Assembly: GCA_046756445.1 (NCBI GenBank) | Contig: JBHHWI010000102.1 | Coordinates: 1 to 10,257, forward strand | Length of the DNA: 10,257 nt | From: JACZWL01 sp046756445 | Lineage (GTDB): Bacteria > Pseudomonadota > Gammaproteobacteria > Steroidobacterales > Woeseiaceae | Direction: 5' to 3' | Part shown: positions 7,237-10,257 of the stretch, in pieces | Position numbering within the stretch: the first letter of the stretch is position 1 | Layout of the letters: every line of letters begins with the position of its first letter | Notes under the pieces: model-generated | Databases searched by the model: none | The model's input: only the letters and a program-made list of their open reading frames with translations | Told to the model about the DNA's origin: nothing | Translations under genes and position numbers: made by a program

Positions 7237-7815
7237 TGAGGTCCAAACTAGTGGGACAGAGTAAGTCCTGCTTGCGGACGAGGACCTCGAAATGACGCAC
7301 GGATAAATACGTTCATTTGCCAGACGGACTATTCGCAGGACTGGGTGCAATAGAGTTGCGCAGTCAGGCGACGAGCGAAAATGGCTCAATCTCGATTTGC
7401 ATATAATGCGAGTAGCGCGGCCGCGCTGCGAACTTGTGGTGCCCTGGCGTACTCAGACAGGTGCCTGGCTAGTGGAATCAGCTGAATAGGCAGCCTCTGA
7501 CGAGATTTTGCGGGGCTCCCATGCCCAACTTCGTGTCAAAAGTTAATGGTCGCCAGGCTGAGCAGGACCTGGTCTACAGCTGGCCGATCGCCGACCCGGC
7601 CAATACCGCTCTCCTGGCCCACCCCTTGAAAACATCGGACCGCTGCCATATCTTTCAGGAAGGAGTCGAATGCCTCAGGTGTGGGTGCCCGAAAAGACGA
7701 CACGCTCGAAAGCGATCTGCCCATTGGTACACCTTTGTTGAACCGCTGGCGTGGTTGTGATGAACACCCACGACAACCAACTGGAAGCCCAGCGCATTCA
7801 ATGGAGGTTGCTATC
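7237..7815. other. Stretch without a convincing gene
   Basis: No open frame on either strand gives a recognisable protein. A 79-codon plus-strand frame (7521-7760) is rich in Cys, His and Arg towards its end, with no family-like pattern. A minus-strand frame reading into 7536 (ending DQVLLSLATINF) has plausible codon use but no identity I can name; it could be a gene tail. The stretch does hold a TATAAT box and palindrome (see 7402-7427). It may be decayed mobile-element DNA or the leader region of the following operon. Confidence 0.5.
7402..7427 (+). promoter_or_regulatory. Candidate -10 box with adjacent 14-bp palindrome
   Basis: A perfect TATAAT (7402-7407) is followed six bases later by a perfect palindrome, AGCGCGGCCGCGCT (7414-7427), just where transcription would start. 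There is a TG three bases upstream of the -10 (one base off the extended form) and no -35 match at the right distance. The arrangement would suit an operator overlapping a start site for rightward transcription towards the 7816 operon about 400 bp away. Because GC-rich palindromes also arise by chance, the call is tentative. Confidence 0.3.
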
Positions 7816-8457
7816 ATGCGACGCGACATTCCCAAATTGTGTGCAGACTCCCTGCGCGCACTCGCCAAAGACAAGTACGGCATCAAGCTAAAGGCCGCTC
7901 ACGCTCATGAGCTCGTGGCCGCGTACATGGGCTATGGATCCAAGAATGCCCTTCTAGCTGACAAGAAATACCCGATTGGAAATCTGGCCAAGGCCGAATT
8001 GGTCGTAATGATCCCGGATGCGGTCATTGACCAGCGTCGACAGAAGCTTGAGGGACTATCAACTGAGCTGCCGGACAGTTACGCATTGGGGGAGGCAGTC
8101 TATGGCCCATTGTTCTCTGATGAGTGGTGGGGGAGTACCTTCCCTCCATTTAGGAGTTTCGACAAGCTGGCAAAAGTCCTGGTCGAAAACAACGATGCAT
8201 TCAAGGCCGCCTTCCAGTACCGCGACAAGATACCGATGCATCACTTCGTGAGCGTCAAGCAAGAAGAAGACGTTGTGGTGTTGGAAGTAATCCACTCGTA
8301 CGAGTCGACCGCTGGTGAGATGCATAGAGATGGCCAAACCACTATTACCCTCCCGCGCATAGCGGGGCGCATCGGTTTTGGTCAGCCGAAGATGTCCGTC
8401 ACACAGTTCACGGCTGGCGCGCGAAAAACACTGAAGTCTTTGGGGGTGCAGTCATGA
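7816..8457 (+). CDS. Conserved-looking hypothetical protein, partner of HNH endonuclease
   Basis: 213 residues from the ATG at 7816, chosen because GGAGG (7803-7807) sits 8 bases upstream; in-frame ATGs at 7681 and 7801 lack such a site. No signal peptide or membrane segment. Residues ~1-50 are helical and basic (DIPKLCADSLRALAKDKYG, LKAAHAHELVAAYMGY, SKNALLADKKYPI). This resembles short helical modules I associate with plasmid- or ICE-borne hypothetical proteins and some glyoxalase-related N-termini, though I cannot name a family with certainty. The middle has aromatic-rich SDEWWGSTFPPFRSFDKLAK (101-120). The C-terminal third is beta-rich and polar. No nuclease, kinase or HTH signature is seen. 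The stop overlaps the start of the HNH gene by ATGA, indicating translational coupling and a shared function. Function unknown. Confidence 0.8.
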   Translation: MRRDIPKLCADSLRALAKDKYGIKLKAAHAHELVAAYMGYGSKNALLADKKYPIGNLAKAELVVMIPDAVIDQRRQKLEGLSTELPDSYALGEAVYGPLFSDEWWGSTFPPFRSFDKLAKVLVENNDAFKAAFQYRDKIPMHHFVSVKQEEDVVVLEVIHSYESTAGEMHRDGQTTITLPRIAGRIGFGQPKMSVTQFTAGARKTLKSLGVQS

Positions 8458-9479
8458 CTGAGGTGGGCGTGAATGACTTTCAGCAAGAGGTTGAGTGTGT
8501 CTACGAAGGGGAGAGGTACTCGGTTCGGGATAATGGGGCCGTGCTGCGGCACTCGAGAGCTGGCAAGCGAAAACGTGCACTTGATAATCAATGGACGTTT
8601 GGGAAGGAAAATTCAGCTAACCCGTACCTGTGTATTGCCGGAGTCAGGATTCACAGGATCGTAGCAACCGCATTTCACGGCGATCCACCGGACCCCAAGC
8701 ATGTGGTTGACCACATTGACTCAAACTGCAGAAACAATCGTCCGGAGAATCTGCGATGGCTGACCCGCTTGGAAAACTCCCTTAAGAACCCAGCAACTCG
8801 CAAAAAGATCGAATACCTCTGCGGAAGCATTGACGCTTTTCTTGATAACCCTTCTATGCTCAATGAGATTCATCTTGAGCCAAACATCGCGTGGATGCGG
8901 GCGGTGACTCCAGAAGAAGCACGAAACTGCAAGGTCCGAATGGATATCTGGGCTGACTCCAAAACGAAACGGAAAAGCACAGTCGACGCTAGCAATCGAA
9001 AGAGCTCTTTTGGTGACAGGGTATTCAAACTGCTTCAGAAATGGGAAATCGGCTTTGATAGAGAACTTGGAATCAGTATGGCTCTAACGCCATGGTGTGC
9101 GCAGTATTTCTGGCGAACTAGCGCGTACTTTCCCTGTTGTCCTCAGGAGTTCGGAGCCGACCCCCTTAGAGATTACTATCAATGCATCAAAAGCGGAGCG
9201 GTTCTCGCGTACAGTGATCATGAGGAATTTTGTCCGAAGCTCACGGTTTTTGAGTCGGTACTTCTCAAAGCAAAATCATCGATTCTCGTGATGACTCAAA
9301 GGAAAGATGGTAAGTGGGTAATTGTCGGAATTGAGTTCCATAAGGAATCGCGACATTTCATTCATTTCATTCTTGGCACGTATTCAAATATGCACGAAGC
9401 AGGAGAGGAGTTTTCCTCGAAGGAAAAGTTCTGCAATTTCTGGAGCGACGGATATGCGAATTTCCAAGGGATAGCCTAG
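8454..9479 (+). CDS. HNH endonuclease-family protein with uncharacterised C-terminal domain
   Basis: 341 residues. The N-terminal part (VYEGERYSVRDNGAVLRH, about 17-33) matches the short beta module (Y-x-V-x-x-x-G-x-V) that precedes many HNH_3/NUMOD-type nucleases. The core is HRIVATAFHGDPP (67-79), then VVDHIDSNCRNNRPENLRWL (84-103). This has the expected D-H-I-D, N-N-R and EN-L of the HNH_3 metal finger; the catalytic His is H87. Residues ~185-341 form a separate domain containing W220-R-T and FPCCP (226-230), then alternating strands. I believe this tail recurs in plasmid- and ICE-borne HNH proteins, but its role is unknown. Start overlaps the upstream stop (ATGA). Possible roles are homing, restriction or defence, or element maintenance; nothing in the sequence decides among them. 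Confidence 0.85.
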   Translation: MTEVGVNDFQQEVECVYEGERYSVRDNGAVLRHSRAGKRKRALDNQWTFGKENSANPYLCIAGVRIHRIVATAFHGDPPDPKHVVDHIDSNCRNNRPENLRWLTRLENSLKNPATRKKIEYLCGSIDAFLDNPSMLNEIHLEPNIAWMRAVTPEEARNCKVRMDIWADSKTKRKSTVDASNRKSSFGDRVFKLLQKWEIGFDRELGISMALTPWCAQYFWRTSAYFPCCPQEFGADPLRDYYQCIKSGAVLAYSDHEEFCPKLTVFESVLLKAKSSILVMTQRKDGKWVIVGIEFHKESRHFIHFILGTYSNMHEAGEEFSSKEKFCNFWSDGYANFQGIA

Positions 9480-9600
9480 CAATTCTTGATTCGGCGGACT
9501 TAACGCCAATCCGGAAAGGATGCTAAGAAATCGGCAATAGTTAAGGCCGACCAATGATAGTGGAGTGCCAATTTCCGACTCAGAATGACGGATCAACACA
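9480..9600. other. AT-richer spacer after the HNH gene
   Basis: No gene is visible here. The only structure is a 6-bp inverted pair, CTTAAC (9499-9504) and GTTAAG (9540-9545), around 35 nt without strong internal pairing. No intrinsic terminator is recognisable directly downstream of the operon. Confidence 0.4.
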
Positions 9601-9604
9601 AGGG

Positions 9605-9651
9605 CGCGGGATTCCCGAAGGCAGTGCTCTACGAGGCTGAGCTATGCCCGA
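9605..9651 (-). pseudogene. Possible tRNA 5'-half remnant (proline-like CGG anticodon loop)
   Basis: On the minus strand, about 9651 down to 9613 reads TCGGGCA, TA, GCTC, AGCCTCGTA, GAGC, A, CTGCC, TTCGGGA. These fit acceptor 5' strand, T8-A9, D-stem, D-loop, D-stem, A26, anticodon stem and a CGG anticodon loop with T33 and G37. The next bases (ATCCC) do not pair with CTGCC, and no matching T-arm or acceptor 3' strand follows. The D-loop also lacks one of the two conserved Gs. It is therefore at best a broken tRNA ending at the anticodon loop, a usual integrase crossover location. Chance resemblance is possible. Confidence 0.3.
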
Positions 9652-9672
9652 CGCGGGTCCTGTAGAGCACTG
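9622..9672. repeat. 11-bp perfect inverted repeat with nested hairpin
   Basis: CAGTGCTCTAC (9622-9632) and GTAGAGCACTG (9662-9672) are perfect inverted copies; allowing G-T pairs, the stem extends to 9620-9633 / 9661-9674. The enclosed 27 nt contains a smaller CCCG-ACG-CGGG hairpin (9647-9657). The arms match the D-arm of the tRNA-like remnant, so the repeat may come from two tRNA pieces in opposite orientation or be a structured recombination end. Confidence 0.7.
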
Positions 9673-9691
9673 TCTAAGCGGACCATGATTT

Positions 9692-9710
9692 GGGCGCGCG
9701 AAGCGCGCCC
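9692..9710. repeat. GC-rich palindromic hairpin
   Basis: GGGCGCGC (9692-9699), loop GAA, GCGCGCCC (9703-9710): a perfect 8-bp stem. It is followed by more GC-rich iterated sequence (to about 9730) and then by the tRNA-Ser 3' end. No T-run follows, so it is not a terminator. Short GC-rich palindromes beside tRNA 3' ends are a recurring feature of tRNA-associated repeat units. Confidence 0.6.
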
Positions 9711-9739
9711 GCAGGGCGAGGAGCCGAAGGCGACGAATC

Positions 9740-9758
9740 AATCCCGGCCTCTCCGCCA
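9740..9758 (+). tRNA. tRNA-Ser 3'-end fragment (probable attachment-site half)
   Basis: AATCCCGGCCTCTCCGCCA equals the expected 3' end of a bacterial tRNA-Ser: end of the T-loop, T-stem 3' strand CCCGG, acceptor strand CCTCTCC, discriminator G, and encoded CCA. The bases before it (GACGAATC) do not supply the T-stem 5' strand, and no serine variable arm, anticodon arm or GGAGAGG acceptor strand precedes it. It is followed directly by an intrinsic terminator, as behind a genuine tRNA gene. Integrative elements that target tRNA genes leave exactly such a 3'-end duplicate. An alternative is a tRNA-associated tandem 3' repeat without an element. Confidence 0.6.
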
Positions 9759-9764
9759 CGCTTC

Positions 9765-9786
9765 AAAGGCCCTTGCCGGGCTTTTT
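9765..9786 (+). terminator. Intrinsic terminator behind the tRNA-Ser fragment
   Basis: AAAGGCCC (9765-9772), loop TTGCC, GGGCTTTT (9778-9785) form an 8-bp stem with one G-U pair and a T-run (9782-9786). Its place 6 nt after the encoded CCA is typical of tRNA operon ends, supporting the reading that this was once the tail of a functional tRNA-Ser gene. Confidence 0.75.
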
Positions 9787-9878
9787 CTGGAAGCGGCCTT
9801 TCAACCCCGATTTTTTCCTGTCACGGGCGAGACGGGTTTGCATCCGGCTGAGTTACACTCGGGATTCGACGGAATACT

Positions 9879-10244
9879 GTGTCCGATGACATGAATCACA
9901 GCGAATTCGAATCCATCGTCCGGGAAGCCCTGAATAGCTTGCCGGACTGGGTGCACGATGCATTGGACAATATCGAGGTACTGGTGGTCGACGAGCCCGA
10001 CAGGAAACTGGACTCGGAGGGGCAGGGCTTGCTCGGTCTCTACACCGGTCTGCCATTGCCGGAGCGCGGTGCAGACTACGCCGGCGAGTTGCCGGACGTG
10101 ATTCATATCTTCCGCCGGCCGCACCTCGAGCTGGGCCTTCCGCCGCACGAACTGCGCGATGAGATCGCAAAGACACTGATCCATGAATTCGCGCATTACT
10201 TCGGCATCGATGACGATCATCTCGACGAGATCGGCTGGGCTTAA
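9879..10244 (+). CDS. Small zinc metallopeptidase-family protein (COG3824 / zincin-like)
   Basis: 121 residues from GTG 9879, or 117 from ATG 9891; neither has a strong ribosome site, and the family N-terminus (FESIVREALNSLP) is compatible with both. The C-terminus carries HEFAHYFGIDDDH, i.e. HExxHxxGxxxxH (H102, E103, H106, G109, H114), the zinc-binding and catalytic motif of this minimal zincin family, followed by the conserved DEIGW end. Family length is about 110-140, so the gene is complete. No signal peptide is seen, so it is cytoplasmic; physiological substrates of the family are poorly known. It is a conserved chromosomal type of gene and probably marks the end of the accessory stretch. 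The motif-based call is firm. Confidence 0.88.
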   Translation: MSDDMNHSEFESIVREALNSLPDWVHDALDNIEVLVVDEPDRKLDSEGQGLLGLYTGLPLPERGADYAGELPDVIHIFRRPHLELGLPPHELRDEIAKTLIHEFAHYFGIDDDHLDEIGWA

Positions 10245-10257
10245 GTTGACTCCGGCA

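Noticed and set aside
7521..7760. Plus-strand 79-codon ORF
   Set aside because: No family pattern, no good ribosome site and atypical Cys/His/Arg-rich composition; most likely a chance frame.
9499..9545. Integron attC-like site: ACTTAAC followed by GTTAAG
   Set aside because: The downstream core does not satisfy GTTRRRY, the enclosed 35 nt lack paired inner boxes and unpaired extrahelical bases, and no integrase or cassette series is present.
1..10257. CRISPR array, rRNA genes or complete tRNA genes
   Set aside because: No regularly spaced direct repeats, no rRNA-like sequence and no tRNA that folds completely were seen on either strand.

Overview
The window looks like a gene-rich bacterial chromosome of moderate GC, most likely a marine or sediment gammaproteobacterium. 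This is inferred from the TPR-sulfotransferase, TonB-receptor and DmdA-like gene types; no taxonomic marker is present. It falls into three parts.

Left block (about 56-6677): a metabolic and transport cluster whose two outer genes are both broken. From the left: the C-terminal remnant of a GcvT/DmdA-like folate-dependent aminomethyl/demethylase, abutting an IS3-family transposase scrap on the minus strand (1-55); a convergent GcvA-type LysR regulator (664-1626, minus); a TPR-sulfotransferase fusion protein (1734-3758); a large TonB-dependent receptor (3948-6392); and the first ~70 codons of a short-chain dehydrogenase (6469 to ~6677). The intact genes suggest regulated uptake and processing of a small substrate, which cannot be identified from sequence.

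Middle scar and accessory stretch (6678-9739): the dehydrogenase is cut by a 128-bp inverted copy (127/128 identical) of the LysR promoter and first codons (1550-1677). That copy runs straight into the C-terminal tail of an unrelated Ig/PKD-like extracellular protein (to 7236). Then come about 580 bp without a convincing gene, holding a perfect TATAAT followed by a 14-bp palindrome. Next is a tight two-gene operon: an unrecognised conserved-looking protein (7816-8457) overlapping by ATGA an HNH endonuclease (8454-9479). The stretch ends in tRNA-like debris: a possible tRNA 5' half on the minus strand inside an 11-bp inverted repeat, a GC-rich hairpin, and a 19-nt tRNA-Ser 3' end with CCA followed by an intrinsic terminator (9740-9785). 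This pattern fits the edge of an element that recombined at a tRNA gene; no integrase is in the window.

Right edge (9879-10244): a small zinc metallopeptidase-family gene of housekeeping type, probably the resumption of conserved chromosome.

The most unusual signal is the three-way junction at 6678-6805. Both of its borders show short imperfect homology to the flanks of the LysR donor, so it is either a template-switch rearrangement in the genome or an amplification/assembly chimera. Sequence alone cannot decide between these.
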